From Bog-473 sp963701955 (GTDB lineage: Bacteria; Actinomycetota; Acidimicrobiia; Acidimicrobiales; RAAP-2), in assembly GCA_963701955.1 (NCBI GenBank), contig OY969694.1, positions 1,922,001 through 1,986,000 of the forward strand: 64,000 nt of DNA, written 5' to 3'. A model generated the notes under the pieces. The model saw only the letters and a list, made by a program, of their open reading frames with translations, ran no database searches and had not been told where the DNA came from. Shown in pieces: positions 36,246-45,465 of this stretch (its first letter is position 1; the number at the start of each line of letters is the position of its first letter). Position numbers and translations under genes: made by a program.

Positions 36246-37266
36246 ATGACACCGCCACTCATCCGCCACGATGGACTGGTCACCTCGCTGTCGTGGATCC
36301 CCTCAGAGGCGATCGAGGGTGCCCAGCGTCTTGCCTTCGATTCGGGCATCACCCACTATGACCCGCCCCCACCCACCAGAGACATGGACGTCGAGCAACT
36401 CCGGGCAGAGGACCGCTTCCGCTTCGCCAACAAGCTCAACGCATTCATCACCGTCGACGACTCGGGTGACGTCGTCGACTGCGGCTACGAGGGTGGCGGC
36501 CTCATGGGCTCCACGCTCGTCAAGCTGGGCGCGGTCAAGCACCGGTTCCAGGCCGTGCAGCTCCCCGACATACGGCGAGAGCCCGAGCGCGGAGACGGCT
36601 GGGTCCGATTCGTCCAAACCTGTGGCGGGCGCACCGGAATGCCCGCCCCGCGCCGCGTGCGACGTCGACCATTCGTCCAGTGGCAGGCCCCGCTGGTGTG
36701 GACGACACTCTCGTTGACACTGCACACCGACGGGCGCGCTCGAACACGCCCTGATCGGAGCCAGCCGGTTCCCCCGACACTGGGTCTACGGTGCCGACAA
36801 CGTCCTGTCGCACAAGTCGGGGCTCACCGACTTCAAGGACTGGTACCGCAAATCGTTCGGCAAGCACAGTCCGTGGGGCGACGAGGACTCCGAAGCTCTG
36901 GTCGCCGCCGTGGAGACGGCACTCGAGTCGACGCTCTCTGCCCAGGTGATGCAGGGCGGAGGAAACAAGCGGGTTGAGAAGTTCCCGGCCGGAGCCATGC
37001 TCTTCGAAGAGGGGCAACCGGGAAGCGACGTCCTGTTGATCCTCGACGGGATCGTGCGAGTCGAACGCGGCGGCGAACGCTTGGCCGAGTACGGCCCAGG
37101 TGCCCTCCTCGGTGAGCGCGCTCACCTCGAAGGCGGGCTCCGCACGTCGACCAATGTCGCGGTGACTCCGTGTCGGGTCGCATTGTTCGACGCCGGGCTT
37201 CTCGACCGCGCCGACCTCGAGAAGCTGTCCTCGGGCCATCGCCGCGAGGACGCGGCGCGAGACTGA
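36246..37266 (+). CDS. Cyclic nucleotide-binding domain protein with novel N-terminus, frameshifted
   Basis: Residues 1 to about 220 form a conserved-looking domain I cannot name, with HGTxxx-free motifs such as CGGRTGMPAPRRV, FVQWQAPLVWTTL and SGLTDFKDWYRKSFGKH. Residues of about 235-320 are a cNMP-binding domain: VEKFPAGAMLFEEGQPGSDV, ILDGIVRVERGG, and the phosphate cassette LLGERAHLEGGLRTST with its Glu and Arg. The frame changes in the GGGCGCGC run at 36731-36740; dropping one G gives one protein of 339 residues. It is divergent from the cyclase gene and 4 bases before the MBL gene. Confidence 0.82.
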
Positions 37267-37270
37267 TTCG

Positions 37271-38113
37271 GTGCGTGTCCACTTTTGCGGGACTCGGGGA
37301 TCCACTCCCGCGCCTGGTCCCGAGTACGTCCGCTTCGGCGGGCACACCTCGTGCGTGGCACTTTCGCGAGACGACGCGACGACGCCGACGCTCGTGCTCG
37401 ATGCCGGCACAGGTCTCCGCCGGCTCACCGGGCTCCTCGGGGACGAGCCGTTCCGCGGGACACTCCTCTTGACCCACCTGCACTGGGACCACGTCCAGGG
37501 GCTTCCCTTCTTCACCGCGGGCGACCGGACCGGCTCGAACGTGACGCTGCTCCTTCCCGCCGACGAGGAATCGGGCGATCCCGAAACGCTCCTCTCGCGG
37601 ATGATGTCGCCCCCTTTCTTCCCGATCGATCCCTCACAACTGCGCGGGACGTGGCGCTTCGCGACGCTTCCCGAGGGAAGTTTCGACGCCGAGGGATTCG
37701 TCGTGCTCGCCCGCGACGTGCCGCACAAGGGCGGGCGCACGGTCGGATTCCGGGTCAGCGACGGCCGGACCACGATCGCCTACATCCCCGACCACTGCCC
37801 AACGGCGCTGGGTGGGGGACCGGCACGGCTCGGCGAATACCACGAAGCGGCGGTCGAGCTGGCCAGGGACGTCGACCTGCTGATCCACGACTCGCACCTC
37901 CGTGCTGAGGAGGTCCCCACAGAGGGCTCGTTCGGACATGCAGCCGCGGAGTACGCAGTTGGCCTTGCCGCCACAGCCGGCGCTCACCGCGTCGCCCTGT
38001 TCCACCACCGACCCGAACGTGACGACGTCGAGGTGGAGCGGACCGTGTGCCGGTTCGCCGAGAGTCCCCTCCCGGTGATCGGCGCCCGGGAGGGGACGAC
38101 GGTGGACCTGTGA
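37271..38113 (+). CDS. MBL-fold metallohydrolase (phosphodiesterase-like)
   Basis: 280 residues. It starts VHFCGTRGSTPAPGPEYVRFGGHTSC, as in the PhnP/cyclic phosphodiesterase-like branch. The metal motif is THLHWDHVQG (HxHxDH), followed by IPDHCP, LLIHDSH and the final histidines in ALFHHRPER. It begins 4 bases after the cNMP-binding gene, so the two are cotranscribed. With the cyclase next door, hydrolysis of a cyclic nucleotide is an attractive but untested idea. Start GTG 37271. Confidence 0.85.
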   Translation: MRVHFCGTRGSTPAPGPEYVRFGGHTSCVALSRDDATTPTLVLDAGTGLRRLTGLLGDEPFRGTLLLTHLHWDHVQGLPFFTAGDRTGSNVTLLLPADEESGDPETLLSRMMSPPFFPIDPSQLRGTWRFATLPEGSFDAEGFVVLARDVPHKGGRTVGFRVSDGRTTIAYIPDHCPTALGGGPARLGEYHEAAVELARDVDLLIHDSHLRAEEVPTEGSFGHAAAEYAVGLAATAGAHRVALFHHRPERDDVEVERTVCRFAESPLPVIGAREGTTVDL

Positions 38114-38120
38114 CGAGCTC

Positions 38121-39560
38121 GTGAGCCGGGCGGACGCCGTCGTCGTCGGAGCGGGACCCAATGGACTCGTCGCCGCGTTGACGTTGGCCCGATCGGGGCT
38201 GCTGGTCGAGGTCTACGAAGGCTCGGACACGCCCGGCGGCGGCTGCCGGACCGCCGCGCTGACCCTTCCGGGGTTCCAGCACGACGTGTGCTCCGCCGTG
38301 CACCCGCTCCTCATGGCCTCCCCGGCCTTCTCCGACATGGATCTGGGGCGGCGCGGCGTCCGGCTGTTGACCCCGACCGTCGCGTTCGCGCATCCACTCG
38401 ACGGAGACCGGGCCGTCTGCGTCGGCTCCAGCGTGGAGGAGGTGGCCCGGTCGCTGAAGGCGGACCATGTCACGTACACGCGGCTCTTTGCTCCCTTGGT
38501 GCGAAACCTCGACGACGTCCTCCCCGCCTTCCTGGGCTCCATGCGCTCGGTGCCCGCCCATCCGCTGGCCGCGGCGGGCTTCGGGCTGCGTGGACTCTCG
38601 TCGGCAGAGCGCCTGGCGCGCCACTTCCACACCGAGGAGGGCAGAGCTCTCGTCGCCGGGACCGCCGCCCACTCCATGCTGCCCCTCACCGCGCCCCTCT
38701 CGGGCGTGTTCCCACGCCTCTTCACCGCCCTGGCTCACCGGTACGGTTGGCCCGTCGTCGAAGGTGGGAGTGGCGCAATCGTGCGCGCCCTCGTGGAGGA
38801 GCTGACCTCGCTCGGGGTGAGGATCGAGACGGGCACGTTCGTAACGAGCCTGCACGACCTGCCGCGGGCCGACGCGATCGTGCTCGACGTCACACCCCGC
38901 CAGCTGCTCGAGATGGCGGGAGATCGGCTCCCCGCCCGCTACGCCCGAGCCCTGTCCCGATACCGATACGGGCCGGGGGTCTGCAAGGTGGACTGGGCAC
39001 TGAGCGGTCCGGTGCCCTGGCGGGCCGACGGGTGCCGCCACGCCGTCACCGTGCACGTCGGCGGTGCCTTCGAGGAGGTCGCGCGCAGTGAGTCCGACGC
39101 CAACGCCGGCCGTCACCCCGACCAGCCCTACTGCATTGTGACGCAGCCCTGCGTGGTCGATCCCACCCGTGCCCCGACCGGTCGGCACACGCTGTGGGGG
39201 TACTGCCACGTGCCCAACGGATCCGACGTGGACATGACCGATCGCATGGAGGCGCAGATCGAGCGGTTCGCCCCCGGGTTCCGGGACCTCGTCATCGGCC
39301 GGTCCACCAATACCGCTGCGGCCACGGAACGGCACAATCCGAGCTACGTCGGGGGGGACATCAATGCCGGCGCGGCCACCCTCCGCCAGATGGTCCTTCG
39401 TCCCACCCCCCGGTGGAATCCCTACCGCACCGCGCTGAAGGGCGTCTACCTGTGTTCGGCCGCCACGCCACCGGGTGGCGGGGTGCACGGAATGTGCGGG
39501 ATCGGAGCCGCGCGCGCCGTCCTCCACGATCTCGGGCGGGAGGGCGCCGCGGGCCGGTGA
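38121..39560 (+). CDS. FAD-dependent oxidoreductase (phytoene desaturase / PYROXD2-like)
   Basis: 479 residues. N-terminal FAD motif DAVVVGAGPNGLVAALTLARSG and EGSDTPGGGCRTAAL, then the FAD-dependent amine-oxidase/CrtI body and the C-terminal VYLCSAATPPGGGVHGMCG. The PGGGVHGMCG ending fits the PYROXD2-like group better than true carotenoid desaturases, and no crt genes are near. GTG start 7 bases after the MBL stop. Confidence 0.87.
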   Translation: MSRADAVVVGAGPNGLVAALTLARSGLLVEVYEGSDTPGGGCRTAALTLPGFQHDVCSAVHPLLMASPAFSDMDLGRRGVRLLTPTVAFAHPLDGDRAVCVGSSVEEVARSLKADHVTYTRLFAPLVRNLDDVLPAFLGSMRSVPAHPLAAAGFGLRGLSSAERLARHFHTEEGRALVAGTAAHSMLPLTAPLSGVFPRLFTALAHRYGWPVVEGGSGAIVRALVEELTSLGVRIETGTFVTSLHDLPRADAIVLDVTPRQLLEMAGDRLPARYARALSRYRYGPGVCKVDWALSGPVPWRADGCRHAVTVHVGGAFEEVARSESDANAGRHPDQPYCIVTQPCVVDPTRAPTGRHTLWGYCHVPNGSDVDMTDRMEAQIERFAPGFRDLVIGRSTNTAAATERHNPSYVGGDINAGAATLRQMVLRPTPRWNPYRTALKGVYLCSAATPPGGGVHGMCGIGAARAVLHDLGREGAAGR

Positions 39561-39620
39561 GGCGTCGGTGACACCCTCGTGTGACCATCCACCCCGACAG
39601 AGAGACCATCCGGGCCGCGG

Positions 39621-40856
39621 TCAGCCGATGGCGTACTGGTCTCGCAGATCCGCCAGCTCGACCTCCCGGCGGGAGATCCCCAGGAGGAACAAGATGGCAT
39701 CGAGGTACGGCACGTTGAGCGAGGTATCCGCGGCCTGTTGCACGACCGGCTTGGCGTTGAAGGCGATCCCCAGCCCTGCCGCCGAGAGCATGTCGATGTC
39801 GTTGGCTCCGTCGCCCACGGCGATCGTGCGGGCGAGCGGCACACCGGCCGCGGCCGCAAAGGACCGCAGCGCGCCGGCCTTGCCGGCTCGGTCCAAGATC
39901 GCGCCCTCCAGCTCGCCGGTCAGGACATCGCCGTTGAGGACCAGGGTGTTGGCGGCGAGGTGGTCGATCCCCAGCTCGCGCACCAATGGCTCGATCACCT
40001 GGGTAAACCCACCGCTCACCACGGCCAGCTCGTACCCCAGGCGCTTCAGCGTACGCACCAACGTGCGTGCACCGGGGGCGAGCTCGACCTCCTCGCGCAC
40101 CGCGTCGAGGTCGGCCGTCGTCAGGCCCGCCAGAAGCTGCACCCGACGACGCAGCGAGTCGGTGAAGTCGATCTGACCGGCCATGGCGGCCTCCGTCACC
40201 CTCGCGACGTCGTCGCCACAACCACGTCGCTCGGCCAACAGGTCGATGACCTCGCCTTGCAGCAACGTCGAGTCCACGTCCATCACGATCAGGTGCTTGG
40301 CCCTGCGGTGCAGGCCGGCCGGCTGCACCGCCAGATCCACCTGCTGGCGGGCCGCCTCGTCCGCGAGATCACGTCGCAGCCGGTCGAAGTCCGCGCCGAC
40401 GACCGAGAGCTCATAGCTGTGCACGGGATACACGGCGAGGCGCACGATCCGCTCGATGTTCCCGCCGGCCGCCGCCACTCGGCCCGTCACCCCCTCGAGC
40501 ACGGTGGCGTCGATCTCAGGCGCGAGCACCGTGACGAGATGCCGGAGACCATCGGGGACCGGATCCGCCTCGGTCAGGGGTTCGACGGTGGCCTCGAGCC
40601 GCGACCCGCGCAGCCGAGCCTCAATGGTGGCCCGTGCCACACCGACACGATCCACCTGCATGGCAATCTCGACGCACAGCAGGAGCCGACCATGCACGCG
40701 GACCTGCTCCACGTCGTCGATCGGCACCCCGAGCTCGGCCAGGATGGCGAACAGACGCTGGGCGATGCCCGGGGCATCCTGTCCGCTCACCGTCACGAGG
40801 TGAGGGGTCAGCGCCTGCTCGAGACGGGGCTCCTTCGGCGAGGACGGCGTGGTCAC
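39621..40856 (-). CDS. serB: Phosphoserine phosphatase with N-terminal ACT domains
   Basis: Last step of serine synthesis. 411 residues: two ACT-like domains (1-180; LVTVSGQDAPGIAQRLFAIL begins the first) and an HAD phosphatase (about 190-395) with the nucleophile in VMDVDSTLLQGEVIDLLAE, SGGFTQVI, and AVGDGANDIDML. GTG 40856 is chosen: it overlaps the stop of the upstream acyltransferase by 4 bases, and the very long frame beyond it is an antisense artefact. Length and layout match mycobacterial SerB2. Confidence 0.94.
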   Translation of the reverse strand: MTTPSSPKEPRLEQALTPHLVTVSGQDAPGIAQRLFAILAELGVPIDDVEQVRVHGRLLLCVEIAMQVDRVGVARATIEARLRGSRLEATVEPLTEADPVPDGLRHLVTVLAPEIDATVLEGVTGRVAAAGGNIERIVRLAVYPVHSYELSVVGADFDRLRRDLADEAARQQVDLAVQPAGLHRRAKHLIVMDVDSTLLQGEVIDLLAERRGCGDDVARVTEAAMAGQIDFTDSLRRRVQLLAGLTTADLDAVREEVELAPGARTLVRTLKRLGYELAVVSGGFTQVIEPLVRELGIDHLAANTLVLNGDVLTGELEGAILDRAGKAGALRSFAAAAGVPLARTIAVGDGANDIDMLSAAGLGIAFNAKPVVQQAADTSLNVPYLDAILFLLGISRREVELADLRDQYAIG

Positions 40857-41515
40857 AGGATCGGGGTGTCCTTCTCGGCGACCCAACCGGCCCCCTCGAC
40901 CCAGCGCCGGACGATGCGGGCGGGCACGCCCACGACGACACACCGATCGGGAACCTCGCCACGCACGACCGCTCCCGCGGCCACGACCACGTGCGCGCCG
41001 ATGTGCGATCCCGGGAGGATGATGGCGTGGGCACCGAGCCAGCTCCCCGACCCGATGTGGACCGGCGCCTCCGTGGGCCATTGCCGACCGATCGGCGTGA
41101 GCGGGTCCTCGTACGAATGGTTCTGGTCGGTGATGTAGACGTAGGGACCCGTCTGGATGTCGTCGCCCAACACGATTTCCCAGTGACCGACGATGTGCGA
41201 ACCGCGACCGATCAGGCACCGGTCGCCCACGGTGACGACGGGGTCGGTCGGCATCTCCTGGCCTGGAGCCATGCCGGCGGAGATGGAGACACCCGGTCCC
41301 ACGACGGTCTGCGCTCCGATCCGGATCAGGTGCTCGTTGTAGATGGCGCCCTGGGGGAAGATCAGGCACGCCCCGGGCCCGAGCCGTCCGAACCGCTGTC
41401 CCCTGGGGTCGCCCGGCCCGACGGCGCCGAGATCGCCGGCACCGTCCCACGCCGCATGGACCAGAGCGGAGAGGGGGCGACGCAGAACTCCTGGAAGAGA
41501 CCTGGCCCAGCTCAC
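40853..41515 (-). CDS. Left-handed beta-helix (hexapeptide) acyltransferase
   Basis: 220 residues with hexapeptide repeats: IGAQTVVGPGVSISAG, VGDRCLIGRGSHIVGHWEIVLGD, VHIGSGSWLGAHAIILPGSHIG and AHVVVAAGAVVRGEVPDRC, with the ending VVVGVPARIVRRW typical of the maltose/virginiamycin O-acetyltransferase and WbbJ group. A catalytic-type histidine lies in ITDQNHSYEDP. The acceptor is unknown. It is cotranscribed with serB. Confidence 0.85.
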   Translation of the reverse strand: MSWARSLPGVLRRPLSALVHAAWDGAGDLGAVGPGDPRGQRFGRLGPGACLIFPQGAIYNEHLIRIGAQTVVGPGVSISAGMAPGQEMPTDPVVTVGDRCLIGRGSHIVGHWEIVLGDDIQTGPYVYITDQNHSYEDPLTPIGRQWPTEAPVHIGSGSWLGAHAIILPGSHIGAHVVVAAGAVVRGEVPDRCVVVGVPARIVRRWVEGAGWVAEKDTPIL

Positions 41516-41587
41516 GCCGGAATGGTAGGTGGTCCGGGGGACGGCCGGGAACGTGCTCCCGCCAGGTCAAACAGGGATCGCGGCAGG

Positions 41588-41593
41588 TAGACT
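41588..41593 (+). promoter_or_regulatory. Probable -10 box, leaderless start of exported protein gene
   Basis: TAGACT ends 7 bases before GTG 41601, so transcription would start at the codon. This supports that start over the longer open frame from 41529. Confidence 0.4.
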
Positions 41594-41600
41594 GCGCCAC

Positions 41601-43322
41601 GTGCAGCCACCTCCCGAGGGCGGCCCCGTCCCTTCGGTTCCGGCGCACGACCAGGGGGGTGCTCTGGGTCGGCGACGGTTCCTTCAGCTCTCCGCGCTGA
41701 GCGTGGCGGGCATCGCGGGGGGCGGCCGCCTCGCGTCGTTCCGGACCCGGACCACCGTACCCGCACGGGCCCGACGCCACGAACACCGAGTTCCCGACGT
41801 GCGCGGCCCTGCCGTGGACTCGGCGCTCCCCAGTGGTGTGATCGTGCCGACCGCGCCGTGGCTCATCGCCGAGAACGCCAAGCCCGGGACGCTCGACTGG
41901 ATCTGCAATCACGTGCAACCGGACCACGCGCTGGAAGGTTTCGCCAGTCAGGTGAGCGCCCAGGCGGGAGACGACGTCAGTGTCTTCGTGAACACGACGG
42001 CACGCGCCGTGCAGGTCCAGGCGTACCGGATGGGGTACTACCAGGGGCTGGGGGGCCGGCTCGTCGCACAGACCGACTTCGTGGCTGCAACGCCCCAGAG
42101 AGAGCCGGAGATCACCCCTGGGCTCGGCACGGTGCGGTGCCCGTGGACATCCACGCTCTCGTTGAGCATCACCAAGGACTGGTTGCCCGGTTGCTATCTC
42201 CTCAAGCTGGTCGGAGACGGCGGCGAGGAGCAGTTCGTCCCCCTGACCATCCGCGACGACGGGTCCATGGCGGCGTTCGTGCTGCAGAACAGCGTGACCA
42301 CGTGGCAGGCCTACAACCTGTGGGGCAGCTACAGCCTCTACTACGGACCCGCCAGCAAGGGCGGGCAGAGCTTCGCCACCCGGGCCCGCGCTGTGTCCTT
42401 CGACCGACCCTACCCCCGCACCTGGGCCTCGGGAGCGGCCGACTTCGTCGGCAACGAGCTTCCCCTTCTGTTCCACCTCGAGAGCCTCGGACTCGATCTG
42501 ACCTACTGGACGGACGTCGACCTGCACGCCCGTCCCGAGCTGCTCGTCAACCACCGCTGCCTGTTCAGCCTGGGGCACGACGAGTACTGGTCCGAGCCCA
42601 TGAGGCAGGGCGCGGCGGCCGCCAACGCGGCCGGGGTCAATCTGGCCTTCCTGGGGGCCAACGCCTGCTACCGCCAGATGCGGTTGGAGTCCACCACGGT
42701 GGGGCCCAACCGGCTCCAGGTCTGCTACAAGGACGCCGCCGAGGATCCCATCGCCAAGCTGGAGCCCGCCCTGACCACCGTGAACTGGAACCAGGCGCCG
42801 GTGAACCAACCCGAGGCCACCCTTATCGGCGCCATGTACCAGTCCGTGGGCGCCAAGGCCGACATGGTCGTGACCGATGCGTCCTCGTGGTTCTACGACG
42901 GCTGCAACCTCCGGGACGGCCAGGCCCTTCCCCAGGTCATCCTCGGTGAGTACGACCGCTATGTCCCCTCCATTCCGGGGCCCCGGAACGTCGACGTGCT
43001 GGCCCACTCGCCGGTCCCCGGGCAGTCGAACTGGTCCGACGTCACCTATTTCACCGCCCCCGGGAACGGCGGCGGGGTGTTGGCCAGCGGTTCGGCCAGT
43101 TTCGTCTCCCTGTTGTCGACCACCGGCAGCATTCCCTCGCTGGTGATCCCAGGGCCGATGCCCGGCATCACCGACGTGGTCCGCCGTGCCATGGAGAACG
43201 TCTACGGCCGGTTCGGGCTGGGTCCGGCAACCCTGTTCGGATCCTCGAATGGCAGCTGGAGTGAGGTCTACACGGGGGCCGCCGCCTCGGCCGGGTCCGC
43301 CGCCGGCACGCCCACGGCCTGA
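41601..43322 (+). CDS. Tat-exported protein with N,N-dimethylformamidase beta-subunit-like domain
   Basis: 573 residues. Twin-arginine signal near residues 25-45: GRRRFLQLSALSVAGIAGGG. The main body (about 140-540) resembles the large subunit of N,N-dimethylformamidase: VQAYRMGYYQGLGGRLV, NSVTTWQAYNLWGSYSLY, FDRPYP, DLHARPELLVNHRCLFSLGHDEYWS, and NLAFLGANACYRQMRLE. Such proteins are common in Actinobacteria, mostly without known substrate. The mature protein is exported. It ends in an Ala/Gly/Ser-rich tail. Confidence 0.83.
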   Translation: MQPPPEGGPVPSVPAHDQGGALGRRRFLQLSALSVAGIAGGGRLASFRTRTTVPARARRHEHRVPDVRGPAVDSALPSGVIVPTAPWLIAENAKPGTLDWICNHVQPDHALEGFASQVSAQAGDDVSVFVNTTARAVQVQAYRMGYYQGLGGRLVAQTDFVAATPQREPEITPGLGTVRCPWTSTLSLSITKDWLPGCYLLKLVGDGGEEQFVPLTIRDDGSMAAFVLQNSVTTWQAYNLWGSYSLYYGPASKGGQSFATRARAVSFDRPYPRTWASGAADFVGNELPLLFHLESLGLDLTYWTDVDLHARPELLVNHRCLFSLGHDEYWSEPMRQGAAAANAAGVNLAFLGANACYRQMRLESTTVGPNRLQVCYKDAAEDPIAKLEPALTTVNWNQAPVNQPEATLIGAMYQSVGAKADMVVTDASSWFYDGCNLRDGQALPQVILGEYDRYVPSIPGPRNVDVLAHSPVPGQSNWSDVTYFTAPGNGGGVLASGSASFVSLLSTTGSIPSLVIPGPMPGITDVVRRAMENVYGRFGLGPATLFGSSNGSWSEVYTGAAASAGSAAGTPTA

Positions 43323-43413
43323 GCGCTCGCTCGTCCGACCCGGCCCGACCGGGACGCCTCAGACCCCCCTGCCACCACTTCGGTGTGCTCCCGCCCTACG
43401 ATCGCTCCCAGAA

Positions 43414-44487
43414 ATGGCGAGTTCCGATCACTGGCGCCCGCGGGCGCGCCGCCCGATTGTCTGGGGCGTACTGGCGACCGCAGGGTTGGCCGGACTCGTC
43501 CTGAGCGCCTGCTCCTCGCCCTCACACCCGAACGCTGCCGGCAAGGCGAAGCCGGTGGTGACCAGCTCCACCGATCCGCCGACTCCCTGCCCGCTGACCG
43601 GCCTGCCTGCTCCGGGCGGCAGCGTGCCCCAGCGGCCCGCCATGGCGGTCAAGATCGACAACTATCCCGCCGGGCGCCCCCAGGCCGGTCTGGACAAGGC
43701 TGACGTCGTCTTCGAGGAGCCGGTCGAGGGGGGGATCACCCGCTACGCGGCCGTGTTCCAGTGCCAGAACGCCGATCTGATCGGGCCGGCCCGCTCGGCG
43801 CGCAACATCGACATCGGCATCCTCGGACAGCTCGGCAACCCGTTGATCGCCCACGTGGGCGGCATCAACCCGGTCCTCGCCAACATCAACGCCTCCCCTC
43901 TCGTCAATGTCGACCTCGGGACCTCGAACTCCCTCATGATCCACCCGCCGGGCCGGGTGTCCCCTGACTCGGACTTCACCTCGACGGCCATCGTCTACGG
44001 GACGCACCCGAGCATGACCACGCCGCCCCAGCCCATCTTCACCTACTCGACAACGACACCCGGCGGGGGTTCGCCGGTCTCGACCGTGCACATCAACTTC
44101 TCGGGGACCTCCAACGTGACGTGGAAATGGAACCCCGCCACCAACACCTTCCTCCGCTTCTACAACGGGATCGCGCCCGACATGTTGGTCGACGGCGTCC
44201 AGAACTCGGCATCCAACGTGGTCGTCCAGTACGTGCAGATCAGCTACGGGCCCTGGCTCGAGAACTCCCAGGGCGGCCTGGAGGTCCAAGCCGACCTCTA
44301 TCCGAATGCGAGCGGCACCGGGGTGATCTACCGCAACGGCCAGGCCATCCCCGTCACCTGGCACCGCACCACGCTCGGGTCGCCGACACAGTTCGTCAAC
44401 GGGTTCGGTGTGCCCATCCCGTTGCAGCCGGGACAGACTTGGGTCGAGCTCGTGCCGAGCTCCATCCTGGCCACGACGACGCCCTAG
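43414..44487 (+). CDS. DUF3048 domain lipoprotein
   Basis: 357 residues. Lipoprotein signal: basic start (WRPRARRPIVWG), hydrophobic core and lipobox VLSAC with Cys33 or so. The DUF3048 (YerB) domain follows: RPAMAVKIDNYPAGRPQAGLDKADVVFEE and ARSARNIDIGILGQLG. TACGAT 11 bases before the ATG is a likely -10. The domain is widespread in Gram-positives with no settled role. It is convergent with the methyltransferase gene, with 11 bases between stops. Confidence 0.87.
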   Translation: MASSDHWRPRARRPIVWGVLATAGLAGLVLSACSSPSHPNAAGKAKPVVTSSTDPPTPCPLTGLPAPGGSVPQRPAMAVKIDNYPAGRPQAGLDKADVVFEEPVEGGITRYAAVFQCQNADLIGPARSARNIDIGILGQLGNPLIAHVGGINPVLANINASPLVNVDLGTSNSLMIHPPGRVSPDSDFTSTAIVYGTHPSMTTPPQPIFTYSTTTPGGGSPVSTVHINFSGTSNVTWKWNPATNTFLRFYNGIAPDMLVDGVQNSASNVVVQYVQISYGPWLENSQGGLEVQADLYPNASGTGVIYRNGQAIPVTWHRTTLGSPTQFVNGFGVPIPLQPGQTWVELVPSSILATTTP

Positions 44488-44498
44488 TCCAGTCCCCC

Positions 44499-45416
44499 TC
44501 AGCCCGGCTTCCGGGCCACCACGGCCAACAACAGGCACACATCCGCCGCCGAGAACACTCCGGGATGCGCGGCCGCCTCCGCCTCGTCGAATCGGCCCGC
44601 GGCCACCCCTTCGGCCATGAGGTTGAGGCCTTTGCACTCGGTCACCTCGAAGCCGGTCCGTCCGAGCATCCCCACCAGCTGACCAGCCCCGTACTCGATC
44701 TTGTGGTCATGGTTCATCGGCGCCGACGACCGCAGCCGCCACACAGGACCGTTGGGCGTGTCAAGGCAGAACGATCCACCGGGAGCCAGGACTCGGAACG
44801 CCTCCCGCGCCACCGCCTCTCCCTCCTCCTCGCTCACATGCTCGATCGACTGACCGCTGTAGACGAGATCGAAGCTCGCGTCGTCGTAGCGACCGAGGTC
44901 GACCATTGAGTGGAACGCGAACTCGACGGGTCCGAGCTCGGACATCACCGGATCCCCGGTCGAACCTCCGCGGTAGATGGTGTCGCGCTCTTCAACAGGA
45001 AGGTCCACCACCACCAGTCGCTCGAAGGGATACGGGTAGCCGAGGTGCACGAGCGCGCCGTCGGCCAGTCCCTGGTGGGTCCCCCCGAGGTCGAGGATCC
45101 GTGCGGCCCGGGGAAGTCCCGCCACGAAGAGACTCCGACTGACGTGCATCGACAAGAGCACGTCGCCCATGGGCACCCGACGTCGGAACTCCTCGGAATG
45201 GGCCAACGCCTCGGCGACCCCGTGCCGCGACAGCTGGCCGGTCGCCAGCTTGCGGGTGTACTCGGCGCCTCCGTCGGCGTCAGGCTCGCGGTCGAGGATC
45301 ACGTTGAAGGCCATCCGCACGGACTGCTTGGGCGGCAGATAGCGAAATGGCACGGTCGGCACGAATCGGTCGAAGGCGCGATAGGCCCGGTGCTTCCAGT
45401 CCGCGGTCGTCATCAC
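44499..45416 (-). CDS. DUF4214 domain fused to SAM-dependent methyltransferase
   Basis: 305 residues. An N-terminal DUF4214-like helical repeat (about 30-75: FNVILDREPDADGGAEY ... HSEEFRRR) precedes a class I methyltransferase (about 100-260): ILDLGGTHQGLADGA, FDLVYSGQSIEHVSEEEGE, and REAFRVLAPGGSFCLDTPN. DUF4214 often occurs in surface polysaccharide and S-layer proteins, so the substrate may be a glycan. It is the gene just downstream of recA, where many genomes have recX. Confidence 0.82.
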   Translation of the reverse strand: MMTTADWKHRAYRAFDRFVPTVPFRYLPPKQSVRMAFNVILDREPDADGGAEYTRKLATGQLSRHGVAEALAHSEEFRRRVPMGDVLLSMHVSRSLFVAGLPRAARILDLGGTHQGLADGALVHLGYPYPFERLVVVDLPVEERDTIYRGGSTGDPVMSELGPVEFAFHSMVDLGRYDDASFDLVYSGQSIEHVSEEEGEAVAREAFRVLAPGGSFCLDTPNGPVWRLRSSAPMNHDHKIEYGAGQLVGMLGRTGFEVTECKGLNLMAEGVAAGRFDEAEAAAHPGVFSAADVCLLLAVVARKPG

Positions 45417-45465
45417 GTCATTGTGGCCCGCACGCGGAGCACGCCGGGCCGACCACCCGGGTGCT

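Noticed and set aside
36246..36977. Annotating this as a complete 243-residue protein
   Set aside because: Its last 80 residues are low-complexity, while another frame continues the conserved protein from 36731.
40857..43007. Extension of the serB frame to a 1128-residue protein on the minus strand
   Set aside because: It is antisense to the exported dimethylformamidase-like gene and has no family motifs beyond the serB start. High GC keeps antisense frames open.
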